Positions 15,950 through 23,067 of a DNA stretch of 25,000 bases are shown piece by piece (position 1 is the stretch's first letter; each line of letters opens with the position of its first letter). The notes under the pieces are model-generated. The model ran no database searches, had not been told where the DNA came from, and saw nothing but the letters and a program-made list of their open reading frames with translations. Position numbers and translations under genes: made by a program. Origin of the DNA: Pelotomaculum sp. (lineage in GTDB: Bacteria > Bacillota > Desulfotomaculia > Desulfotomaculales > Pelotomaculaceae); NCBI GenBank assembly GCA_022839445.1, contig JALHFC010000015.1:1-25000 (forward strand). The letters run 5' to 3'.

Positions 15950-16728
15950 GGCCGGAAACCCAACATCAGTCCTTTGGCTTCGCCCAGGGAATGAAAGGGA
16001 ATGGCGCAAAAGCACGATGCATAGCGGGTTTCGCCTAATGAGCCGAGGACCTCCCACACATCGAAACCGCCGCTTTTTTCAATAGATGCCCGCACCTCCG
16101 CAGGTAATAACGGCTTAATGTAAGTGTATTCAACCACCACTACCGGATGTTTGGTCATAGGCTCTCTTAAACTGTTGCCTGTATCCAAAAGGGCCCCAAC
16201 CCTGACTTGCTCACCGCCTGATTTGATTAGGAGGGCCATTTTAAAAAGGTTTTCCCAAAAACCTTTTTTATAAAGGGCGCCTATACCTTTCGCGGCTACC
16301 CCAAAAGCAACCAGGCCTAAAAATATTCCGGACCAGAAATGTTCGGCGATAACCCCGCCGACACCGTTTATGCTTGCAACCTGGCCGGAATGGATGAAAA
16401 ATATCATTCCAAAAACCAAACCGCCCAACGTAAAGGATGCCAAATAAAAACAACCTAGGCAGACAAAGAACTTTCTCATGTGAAGCGGCACGAAAGCAGC
16501 AGCAGTTATAATCACTGAAGCGGCAGCTTTAAACCATATTGTCAAAAAGACATGGTTGCCCGGCAAAAACAATGCCAGTGAATACGCGGCGCCCAGTGCA
16601 GCCCCGGCTACAAGACGGATCATGGCGGCTTTCGTCCGGCTTAGCTTTGCAGCTGCCCATAGAACAGCATAGTTCATAGCTAGGTTGCCGAGAAATACCT
16701 GGTCAATGTAAACAGTGTACGTCGCCAT
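15934..16728 (-). CDS. spoIIGA: Sigma-E processing peptidase SpoIIGA, C-terminally truncated
   Basis: 264 residues from ATG 16728; the family is usually about 290-310. The N-terminal half has five hydrophobic segments (about 7-170), and the protease domain retains LLDTGNSLREPMTKHPVV with the catalytic aspartate. The frame ends abruptly after the conserved LGFRP at a TAA (15934-15936), while a typical C-terminal end follows in another frame (15905-15949). About 30 residues between these points appear lost. SpoIIGA is a membrane aspartic protease at the septum that cleaves pro-sigma-E after a forespore signal. The TTG at 16749 is rejected because it has no ribosome binding site, whereas ATG 16728 has GGGGG nine bases upstream. 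The truncated form may be inactive. Confidence 0.85.
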   Translation of the reverse strand: MATYTVYIDQVFLGNLAMNYAVLWAAAKLSRTKAAMIRLVAGAALGAAYSLALFLPGNHVFLTIWFKAAASVIITAAAFVPLHMRKFFVCLGCFYLASFTLGGLVFGMIFFIHSGQVASINGVGGVIAEHFWSGIFLGLVAFGVAAKGIGALYKKGFWENLFKMALLIKSGGEQVRVGALLDTGNSLREPMTKHPVVVVEYTYIKPLLPAEVRASIEKSGGFDVWEVLGSLGETRYASCFCAIPFHSLGEAKGLMLGFRPTRLC

Positions 16729-17061
16729 AGGACCAGACCCCCGACCCAAAAAAGAAATGTCTTTTATAACATTATATTTCCTTAGTTAGTTCTATATAAC
16801 AACTTAACAAAAAGGTTGCAATCCCGGCTTTATTATACATCACCGGGACTTAAGAATTTGTCACGTTATGGCCCGTGCAAGCTTTTTTTCCAGACAATTA
16901 ACTACAGGAAACCCGTTCCTATTCAAATCGTTATGACGTTAACGTTACTTTCCTTAATGATATCGTTATTTGCAGTTCTTTGGCGGCATATCGCCGCAGG
17001 CACCAACCGCCGGTTATATTAATATAGATATACTATATGCCCGGTAAGGGATGTGATTTAA
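16729..17061. other. AT-rich intergenic region between spoIIGA and the 41-residue gene
   Basis: Apart from the candidate spoIIGA promoter, no gene is convincing here. A plus-strand open frame ends at 17022 and its last 29 codons from ATG 16933 encode a single hydrophobic segment, but there is no ribosome binding site. The stretch 17020-17040 is very AT-rich and could hold the promoter of the plus-strand gene at 17062. Confidence 0.5.
16771..16802 (-). promoter_or_regulatory. Candidate promoter of spoIIGA-sigE
   Basis: On the minus strand TTGTTA (16797-16802) is followed after 20 bases by a perfect TATAAT (16771-16776). The long spacing recalls the B. subtilis spoIIG promoter, where sigma-A elements are 22 bp apart and Spo0A compensates. 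A second TTGTTA lies at 16805-16810. No clear 0A box (TGTCGAA) was found. Confidence 0.4.
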
Positions 17062-17187
17062 TTGTCATCTTGGGAAGAAATTCAGCACGATCTTTTGTTG
17101 ATCATAGCCGTCGCCCTTGTTATTCTTTTTGCCACCGGAATCGCGGGACCATCGCGGGTCCCCGGCGTACCGGTCGTGTTTCCGTAA
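17062..17187 (+). CDS. Small single-pass membrane protein, unrecognised
   Basis: 41 residues. A charged start (MSSWEEIQHD) is followed by one strong membrane segment (about 11-27, LLLIIAVALVILFATGI) and a Pro/Val-rich tail (PSRVPGVPVVFP). The start would be TTG 17062 after AAGGGATGTGATTTAA, an acceptable but not strong ribosome binding site. It is encoded on the plus strand against the surrounding sporulation and division genes. I do not recognise a family. The amphipathic and hydrophobic pattern supports a real peptide, but its small size leaves it uncertain. Confidence 0.45.
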   Translation: MSSWEEIQHDLLLIIAVALVILFATGIAGPSRVPGVPVVFP

Positions 17188-17231
17188 CAAAAAATAAAAA
17201 TCATTTCCACCCTTAAAAAGGGGGAACCCCC

Positions 17232-17588
17232 GTGTTTTCATCCGGCGAGTTAAATAACTTATTGGAACAGATTGTATCCCAATTTGGTCAGGGAATGGAC
17301 AATTCCACTAAAATAACCCCTGCAAAGAGCACCGGCGGATATAAATGCAAACAAACCAACAAAAGAAAGGCGCCTGTAATCACCCCGCAAAAGGCCCTTG
17401 TAATTTTGGGATTGTTAGCCGGAGTACTGGAAGTCCAATCAGTTTTAATAGATAGGGATCAAATCGTAGACATTTTATTAGAGGGCTCATTAAAACGGAA
17501 AACCAGGCTAGATAAAATGTTAGATGAAATCGGAGACATGCCCTTTGATGAAGTATTGGAGGCCATAATGGGGAGAGTTTTTGGCTAG
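17232..17588 (+). CDS. Hypothetical protein, unrecognised
   Basis: 118 residues, no recognised domain. The N-terminal 30 residues look helical (GELNNLLEQIVSQFGQGMDN). A Lys-rich, low-complexity stretch follows (about 33-48), then a hydrophobic helix (about 53-70, KALVILGLLAGVLEV) and an amphipathic acidic/basic C-terminus (DQIVDILLEGSLKRKTRLDKMLDEIG). No signal peptide. The start is GTG 17232; the site AAAGGGGG directly upstream lies in a GGGGGAACCCCC inverted repeat that touches the start codon. It sits 44 bases after the 41-residue gene on the same strand and converges with the selD remnant. Codon use looks like that of its neighbours. Confidence 0.65.
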   Translation: MFSSGELNNLLEQIVSQFGQGMDNSTKITPAKSTGGYKCKQTNKRKAPVITPQKALVILGLLAGVLEVQSVLIDRDQIVDILLEGSLKRKTRLDKMLDEIGDMPFDEVLEAIMGRVFG

Positions 17589-17631
17589 GAATAGGGGTGG
17601 TTTATTTGCGGGACATGCCCGTTGCGCGAGG

Positions 17632-17829
17632 CTACTTGCTCACGTAAATTGGGGGTCCTTCGGATTGGATGATTTCTCCGATCCGCACCCCGGCCACACC
17701 GGCTGCCAGCAAAGCGTTAACAGTTGTACCGGCCTTTTCTGCGGGAACGACAATCAGGAGACCGCCAAAGGTCTGCGGATCCGCCAGGATCAACTTATCC
17801 GTTTGCCGGATGCTGCTATCCCAGCGCAA
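17632..17829 (-). pseudogene. selD: selD (selenide, water dikinase) C-terminal remnant
   Basis: 65 codons that match only the C-terminal end of SelD: KLILADPQTFGGLLIVVP, then AGVAGVRIGEII and a normal-looking stop. The SelD signature DPQTSGGLL is recognisable with Ser changed to Phe. Full-length SelD is about 340 residues; the ATP-binding N-terminal domain and the catalytic Cys/Sec loop are absent. The open frame runs upstream into the end of gatD without a start or good ribosome binding site. SelD makes selenophosphate for selenocysteine and selenouridine. This fragment cannot be active; whether an intact copy exists elsewhere cannot be told. Confidence 0.75.
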
Positions 17830-17848
17830 CCATTCCGACTTTATCTTG

Positions 17849-18586
17849 TTATGCTTTCTTGTGTCGTAAAAGCCTCTTTAGTATTACCTTGCCGGCTAAT
17901 GCTTCCAGGTGATCGTCCAAAGGGGTAAGTCTTGATGGTAAAGACCGGCGTTGTAAAGCCAGCCTAATCAGGTGATCTGCAAGCCGGGGATTTTTCGGCA
18001 ATATGGGGCCGTGCAGGTAGGAGCAAAAAACGTTTTTGTAGCGGGCACCCTCAGTACTGTCTTGACCGTTGTTCCCATAACCGGCCAGCACCCTGCCCAT
18101 GGGGTTAGTCCGGCCTAAAAAGGTCCGCCCGGCGTGGTTTTCAAAACCGGTTACCAGTACAGGCTTCCCGTATATAGTCATTTCTACGGCTATATCACCA
18201 ACCAGCCTTTCCGGCCCGGCTTCTGTATAGAAGTCTAAAAGGCCCAAACCGGGGATGATCCGGCCTTCCGGGTTACGGTAATAGTGACCCAATAGCTCGT
18301 AACCGCCGCATATAGCCAGAACAACCAACCCCTCCTCCACCGTAGCCCGTAGAGGTTCCCTTTGCTCCTTTAGCTCCCCGGCTGCCAGGTCCTGCCCCCG
18401 GCTAGACCCGCCACCCAGGAAAAGGACATCCATTCCCCGAAAATCAACAGTGTCCCCCTGATTGACACGGCGGACCTCCACTCCAATATTACGCCACTGC
18501 AAGCGGCGGACAAGAGCCAGCACATTGCCCTGATCACCATAAAGATTTAGCAGGTCAGGATACAGGTGACATACCTTTAACAACAT
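17849..18586 (-). CDS. gatD: Lipid II isoglutaminyl synthase, glutaminase subunit GatD
   Basis: About 245 residues of the CobB/CobQ-type glutamine amidotransferase family. The start of the protein, LLKVCHLYPDLLNLYGDQGN, is typical of GatD. The nucleophile is in VLAICGGYELLG (C93 from this start, close to C94 of the S. aureus enzyme), and the His partner is probably in SYLHGPILPKNPRLADH. GatD releases ammonia from glutamine for MurT, which amidates D-Glu of lipid II to D-isoglutamine. ATG 18586 is preferred over ATG 18601, because family members begin almost directly with this motif and AAAGGG precedes it. It overlaps murT by about 32 bases, so the two are coupled. Confidence 0.93.
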   Translation of the reverse strand: MLLKVCHLYPDLLNLYGDQGNVLALVRRLQWRNIGVEVRRVNQGDTVDFRGMDVLFLGGGSSRGQDLAAGELKEQREPLRATVEEGLVVLAICGGYELLGHYYRNPEGRIIPGLGLLDFYTEAGPERLVGDIAVEMTIYGKPVLVTGFENHAGRTFLGRTNPMGRVLAGYGNNGQDSTEGARYKNVFCSYLHGPILPKNPRLADHLIRLALQRRSLPSRLTPLDDHLEALAGKVILKRLLRHKKA

Positions 18587-20225
18587 TTTCCCTTTGGGCA
18601 TATTTGTTCATAATCCTTTCCAAAGGCCATAGGGCCGTATAGTTGGTCAGGAGGTACGCAGCGGCGCCGTCGCCGCATAAAATATCTTTTACGGCTTCCG
18701 GCATCTCCCGGACAGTTATTTTATCAACCGGCAACCCGGCGTACTTTAACCTGACGGCCGTTTCCACCCTCCTGAGCCCGGTACAGACCAGGAGATTTAT
18801 GTGGCGCCGGTGTTTATTAAGCACTTCGAAATCTACATCCCATAACCAGGAAACATCCCGTCCATCGGCGCTGTTATCGTTAATAGCAATTAAAATATCT
18901 ACCGGTCCCGGCAGGGCCGGCAGGATATTTAAACCCTCGTTAAAACTAACCGGGTTTTTAACCAGGTTCAGCAGCGCCGGTTTGTCCTGGTAGCGGAACC
19001 TTTCCGCACGTCCGGGTATAGGTGTGTGCCCTCCCAGGGCACGGATCACCAAATCAGGTTCCAGACCCAACAGCATACAAACTGTAAAGGCCGCCAAGCC
19101 GTTATACAGGTTGTATAGCCCCGGCGCCGGAATAACCAGGCGCCGGGAAACACCGGACAAGTTGAGCCGACAGGTGGCAGAGCCACCGGTAGCTGAAGCA
19201 TTCAAACCTTCCACCTCAGCGAAGGGCCGGGAAAACCCGCAACCAGGGCAGCGGTAATCCCCCAAATGGCCGTGACGATAACAGGCCTGATCCAGCTCAC
19301 GGTCACAGACGGGACATAGGCGCCTTTCCTGTACTGCTCTATATAGGAATTTTTGCTGGGGGGATTCCCCCAGGCCATAAAAATTTGCCTTTAAACCGGT
19401 GGAAATGGCTAGTTCAGCCGCCAGGGGATCATCGGCGTTTAAAACCAACCGGGTATCTGGAAGCTTTAAGAGGGCTTCCCGAACTAAAGATATGGTTTTA
19501 TCCAATTCGCCGTGGCGATCAAGCTGGTCCCGTGAAAAATTGGTCACCACGACTATATCAGGGGATACCTGCCGGGTTACTTGGGGAAAGGACGCTTCAT
19601 CCACCTCCAAGAGGACGTAATCCCGCTCTACCTTGCCCAGGAGGGAAGCATTTTTTATAAAAGCAGTAGTCAAACCGGTAACAAGATTTGCTCCCTCAGC
19701 GTTAACCAGGACCCGGTAGCCAGCCTTCCCGAGCACCCGGGCAATCATATTGTTTGTAGTAGTTTTGCCGTTGGTGCCGGTAACCATCACCACACTGCGG
19801 TAGGTATGTTTAGCTAGACGGCCCAAGATACCGGGACATATTTTCAAAGCCACCATACCGGGTAGAGACGATCCCCGCCCACCCCCCAAAAAGCGTACCA
19901 GCCATAAGGCTGCCTTTCCTGCTAAAATAGCTGCAGTCGGGCGTAAAGAGCGAAGGACGGGATCACGTACAACCTGATTTTCTCCCGTGCCCATTTTTTG
20001 CCAATCGCCGGCTGTTGCACACCGGCTTTTATTGCCATATACAACGCGCCCGGCAACTCGGCTACCGGATGCCCTAACCACCATACCTTCCACCGGTGGC
20101 CTAGCGCCCGCGTTGCCGGTAATTGCCCTGCTATGCCTAACTGAGTCTGCCGGAAAAACAGCGCTTTGAAATTTTTTTTCTGTAAAGGATACAGTAAACT
20201 TAATACTTTTTTCTTTTTTTTGCAT
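18555..20225 (-). CDS. murT: Lipid II isoglutaminyl synthase, MurT subunit
   Basis: 556 residues from ATG 20225; relatives are about 435-470. The Mur-ligase core starts near residue 95: P-loop VTGTNGKTTTNN (148-159), the zinc-ribbon insert with C304/C307 and C326/C329, and the C-terminal DUF1727 domain with NDNSADGRDVSW, which contains the residues thought to activate lipid II glutamate. With GatD it amidates peptidoglycan stem peptides. The first 77 residues (Lys-rich start, then Arg/Gly/Ala-rich) are not found in the family. ATG 20225 has AAAGGA 11 bases upstream, whereas ATG 19994 (residue 78) would give a normal length but has no ribosome binding site. The true start is unsettled. The ftsZ terminator separates it from the divisome operon. 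Confidence 0.9.
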   Translation of the reverse strand: MQKKEKSIKFTVSFTEKKFQSAVFPADSVRHSRAITGNAGARPPVEGMVVRASGSRVAGRVVYGNKSRCATAGDWQKMGTGENQVVRDPVLRSLRPTAAILAGKAALWLVRFLGGGRGSSLPGMVALKICPGILGRLAKHTYRSVVMVTGTNGKTTTNNMIARVLGKAGYRVLVNAEGANLVTGLTTAFIKNASLLGKVERDYVLLEVDEASFPQVTRQVSPDIVVVTNFSRDQLDRHGELDKTISLVREALLKLPDTRLVLNADDPLAAELAISTGLKANFYGLGESPQQKFLYRAVQERRLCPVCDRELDQACYRHGHLGDYRCPGCGFSRPFAEVEGLNASATGGSATCRLNLSGVSRRLVIPAPGLYNLYNGLAAFTVCMLLGLEPDLVIRALGGHTPIPGRAERFRYQDKPALLNLVKNPVSFNEGLNILPALPGPVDILIAINDNSADGRDVSWLWDVDFEVLNKHRRHINLLVCTGLRRVETAVRLKYAGLPVDKITVREMPEAVKDILCGDGAAAYLLTNYTALWPLERIMNKYAQRENVVKGMSPVS

Positions 20226-20289
20226 TGTAAGTTGTTTCCTTTATAATTTATTATTACCATAATATGCGCGAAGTAGCTACCTGGGGAAA

Positions 20290-20319
20290 TAAAAACGGCA
20301 TAGTTTGATAGCTATGCCG
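20290..20319 (-). terminator. Rho-independent terminator of the ftsZ operon
   Basis: An 8-bp stem CGGCATAG / CTATGCCG with an 8-base loop is followed on the minus strand by TTTTTATTT. It lies about 45 bases after the ftsZ stop and upstream of murT, so murT-gatD should have its own promoter in the AT-rich 20226-20280. Confidence 0.85.
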
Positions 20320-20363
20320 CTAACTGCCTATAATATAATTTTTTTAAAAATTTTGTCGCCGGA

Positions 20364-21416
20364 CTAACGACGGCGAAGAAAGGCCGGGATGTCTAGGTCC
20401 TCAAGGTTGGAGAAGGGTTTTATCTCCAACTCGGGTTTTTTCGGACGTTCTTTCTTCCGAAGTTTCTGTTCAAAACCGGTAGCAATAACAGTCACTCTCA
20501 CTTCATCTTCCATCTTCTCGTCTATTACGGCGCCGAAAATGATGTTGGCTTCGGGATCGGCGGCTTGGAAGATAATATCCGCTGCTTCGTTCACTTCAAA
20601 CAACCCCAGGGAGGTCCCACCGGTGATATTTAACAGTACCCCCCTGGCCCCTTCGATGGATGTCTCCAGCAACGGGCTTGAAATGGCGCCGCGAGAGGCC
20701 TCGGTGGCCCTGTTATCACCGCTCGCGCTCCCGATACCCATTAGCGCCGAACCGGTCTCCTTCATAATCGTTTTAACGTCTGCAAAGTCAAGGTTTATTA
20801 AACCCGGTACAGCAATCAGGTCTGAGATGCCCTGTACACCTTGCCTCAGCACGTCGTCCGCGATACGAAAGGCTTCAACAATAGAAGTGTGTTTATCGAT
20901 GACCTGTAATAGGCGGTCGTTGGGAATGGTAATCAGCGTGTCTACCTTTGATTTGAGGATCTCAATGCCTTCCTCAGCCTGGCAAGCCCTCTTGCGCCCC
21001 TCAAAGGTAAATGGCTTAGTCACCACACCTACAGTAAGGGCGCCGAGTTCCTTAGCCACTTCGGCAACGATTGGCGCGGCTCCGGTTCCAGTTCCACCAC
21101 CCATGCCGGCCGTAACGAAAACCATGTCCGAATCCCTTAAAGCATGTTGGATCTCATCGCGGTTTTCTTCGGCTGCTTTCTGACCAATTTCAGGATTGCC
21201 ACCCGAACCTAAACCCCTGGTAAGTTTTGTACCAATTTGGATCTTGTTGTTGGCCTGCGCCAGATATAATGCTTGGGCATCGGTGTTAACCGCTATAAAC
21301 TCAACACCCTTAAGCCCGGCGTTGATCATCCTGTTTACTGCGTTATTGCCGCCTCCCCCAACCCCTATGACCTTAATACTCGCAAACTGGTCCAGGTCGA
21401 GTTCAAAATCGAGCAT
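20364..21416 (-). CDS. ftsZ: Cell division GTPase FtsZ
   Basis: 350 residues. The GTP-binding domain has IKVIGVGGGGNNAVNRM (14-30), the tubulin signature GGGTGTG (106-112) and NTDAQAL. The T7 synergy loop NLDFADVK (208-215) retains the catalytic aspartates D210 and D213. A short linker leads to the conserved C-terminal peptide DLDIPAFLRRR, which binds FtsA and SepF. It polymerises into the Z-ring that places the septum, both for vegetative and for sporulation division. The start is ATG 21416, eight bases after AGGAGG. It is the last gene of the divisome operon. Confidence 0.98.
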   Translation of the reverse strand: MLDFELDLDQFASIKVIGVGGGGNNAVNRMINAGLKGVEFIAVNTDAQALYLAQANNKIQIGTKLTRGLGSGGNPEIGQKAAEENRDEIQHALRDSDMVFVTAGMGGGTGTGAAPIVAEVAKELGALTVGVVTKPFTFEGRKRACQAEEGIEILKSKVDTLITIPNDRLLQVIDKHTSIVEAFRIADDVLRQGVQGISDLIAVPGLINLDFADVKTIMKETGSALMGIGSASGDNRATEASRGAISSPLLETSIEGARGVLLNITGGTSLGLFEVNEAADIIFQAADPEANIIFGAVIDEKMEDEVRVTVIATGFEQKLRKKERPKKPELEIKPFSNLEDLDIPAFLRRR

Positions 21417-21486
21417 AACCTAATCCTCCTCCGTCTTTCTTAACCGGTTCATTGTTTTGGATAAGTATCATAAAAGGGCGCTTAAA

Positions 21487-22614
21487 TTATTTCATTTCTT
21501 GCTTTTCCTGGAACCACTTTATAAAACTTACCATGAAACTGTTATTCCCGCGGCGTTTGTTTAAATATCTTCCCCTCATTTTATATGTATTTTTTAACCC
21601 GTACTTCACCAGACCATAAGCGTTGGCACAATCTAAGTTTAAAGGCATCCCGGTTGTACCCGGCAAACTGGTTTTTACCGGCCTTTGCCACCTTCTTTCA
21701 GCCAAGGGAACCAGGCCGTCGAGCCGGGACACGCCCCCATATAGGACAACACCCGCCGGAAGTAAGCCCGGGTAATTAAACCCCGCCACTGTTTCAGCGA
21801 CAAAATCAAGTATTTCCATAACCCTGGCCCCGACTATGGGACTGATCAAACATTTTGGATCATAATTATTTTCTTTATCCGCATGGGCGGATATCTCCAA
21901 CAACCCTGTTTCTAGGGATACCTTTTTTAAGATTTCTTCCGCCTTTCCCATTGAGGTGCGCAGACCAATAGCCAGGTCACCCGCCAGGTGTTCCCCTCCT
22001 ATAGAGAGGACTGCAGTTCCCCTGATTGCGCCCCTGTCAAAAACGCTTACCGTGGTTGTGCTTGCCCCTATTTCAACCAAGACAACGCCAAGTTCCATCT
22101 CGGCCGGGCTCAGCAACGCCTCCGCGCCGGCAAGAGGACTATATATCACATCCCGCGCCAATAGCCCGGCCAAACGGACGCTTTCCATTATACTTGCAAT
22201 ATCATCGGCTTTGGCCGTTATTGCCAGTTTGCCGGAGTAGCTATAAACGTTATACCCACCCGTGGCATGATGTGCAGGGATAAACTGCAAAACTTCTTCA
22301 TCCTGTGGCAAACCTTCTATTAAACCAGCGCCGTTTGTCCGGCAAGCCTTAAGTGAGACACTTGTTCCATTAAAGCCTACATACGCCGATCTAACCCTCG
22401 CCCCGGCTAATTTTTCGACTTTTTCCAGCGTTTGCTTAATGGATTTAGCCGTGGAACCAACATCGGCAATGGTTCCTTTTTGCAACCCGACACTCGGGCA
22501 TGACGCCGCCCCCAATACCTTGAGGGCGCCGCTAACAGCCGTTGCCACCACTATTGCCGTCTTTGAAGTACCTATGTCGAGGCCTGCCAGCAAAACAGGA
22601 CGTCCTCCGGCCAA
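21487..22614 (-). CDS. ftsA: Cell division protein FtsA
   Basis: 375 residues, shorter than the usual 410-430. Actin-like ATPase motifs are present: LAGLDIGTSKTAIVV (9-23), VVLVEIGASTTTVSVF, GGEHLAGDLAIGL and VVLYGGVSRLDGL. The 1C subdomain between about residues 85 and 150 looks abbreviated. The end, NSFMVSFIKWFQEKQ, is a typical amphipathic membrane-targeting helix. FtsA anchors FtsZ filaments to the membrane and recruits later divisome proteins. The start is given as TTG 22614, but a run of eight G lies just upstream: one more G would fuse it to an upstream TTG that has a good AGGA site, so the first residues are uncertain. Confidence 0.92.
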   Translation of the reverse strand: MAGGRPVLLAGLDIGTSKTAIVVATAVSGALKVLGAASCPSVGLQKGTIADVGSTAKSIKQTLEKVEKLAGARVRSAYVGFNGTSVSLKACRTNGAGLIEGLPQDEEVLQFIPAHHATGGYNVYSYSGKLAITAKADDIASIMESVRLAGLLARDVIYSPLAGAEALLSPAEMELGVVLVEIGASTTTVSVFDRGAIRGTAVLSIGGEHLAGDLAIGLRTSMGKAEEILKKVSLETGLLEISAHADKENNYDPKCLISPIVGARVMEILDFVAETVAGFNYPGLLPAGVVLYGGVSRLDGLVPLAERRWQRPVKTSLPGTTGMPLNLDCANAYGLVKYGLKNTYKMRGRYLNKRRGNNSFMVSFIKWFQEKQEMK

Positions 22615-22672
22615 TCCAGGCGCCCCCCCCGCAATATACTTTTCCTACTGTTTTAGGATTCCACACAAAAAG

Positions 22673-23035
22673 CTATTTCCCTTTTATGTCAGATTTTTTT
22701 TTTAAAAGGTGCCGCCGGATGATCGCGAGATTTTGGAATAACCTTACACCGAAAGCCACAACGGCCGCCAGGTAAAGATCAATACCCAACCTTTCCCCGA
22801 TAAAAGCTAGGCCGGCTGCCAGCAAGGCATTACTAAAAAAACCGGAAATAAAAACATCATTGTCAAAATGATCCTCCATAGCCGCGCGAATACCCCCGAA
22901 CACCGAGTCCAGGGCAGCCAGCGCCGCTACCGAAAGGTACTTGGCATAAGCGTGGGGCAAAACTAAGGGTAGGTTAAGCCCGATTGCAACACCAACCGCC
23001 AAGCCCAATATGCCCAACCAAAGCCCTAACCACAT
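22673..23035 (-). CDS. sbp: Small basic protein (Sbp, DUF1290)
   Basis: 120 residues with three hydrophobic segments (about 2-24, 60-80 and 85-100) and a basic C-terminus (RRHLLKKKSDIKGK). The core YLSVAALAALDSVFGGIRAAMEDHFD is characteristic of DUF1290 / Sbp, a small membrane protein encoded in divisome operons of Firmicutes and Actinobacteria with unknown function. An in-frame TTG (23038) precedes the ATG. ATG 23035 is preferred, being eight bases from AAAGGGTG. It lies between ftsA and a DUF881 gene. Confidence 0.93.
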   Translation of the reverse strand: MWLGLWLGILGLAVGVAIGLNLPLVLPHAYAKYLSVAALAALDSVFGGIRAAMEDHFDNDVFISGFFSNALLAAGLAFIGERLGIDLYLAAVVAFGVRLFQNLAIIRRHLLKKKSDIKGK

Positions 23036-23067
23036 CAATAGTTCACCCTTTAGTAAATTATTCTACC

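Noticed and set aside
16816..17022. Plus-strand open frame of 68 codons with a hydrophobic end
   Set aside because: No ribosome binding site at either possible start, unlike-protein composition in its first half, and an AT-rich intergenic setting.
17581..17928. Plus-strand open frame crossing the selD remnant and gatD end
   Set aside because: It lies antisense to recognisable SelD and GatD coding sequence, with no family signature of its own.
19922..20260. 112-codon minus-strand frame overlapping the N-terminus of MurT
   Set aside because: No recognised family and no good ribosome binding site. It shows that the region is open in two frames but is not enough to call a gene.
20389..21183. 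264-codon plus-strand frame opposite ftsZ
   Set aside because: It is a long antisense shadow of a highly conserved gene, with Ser-rich, non-protein-like composition.
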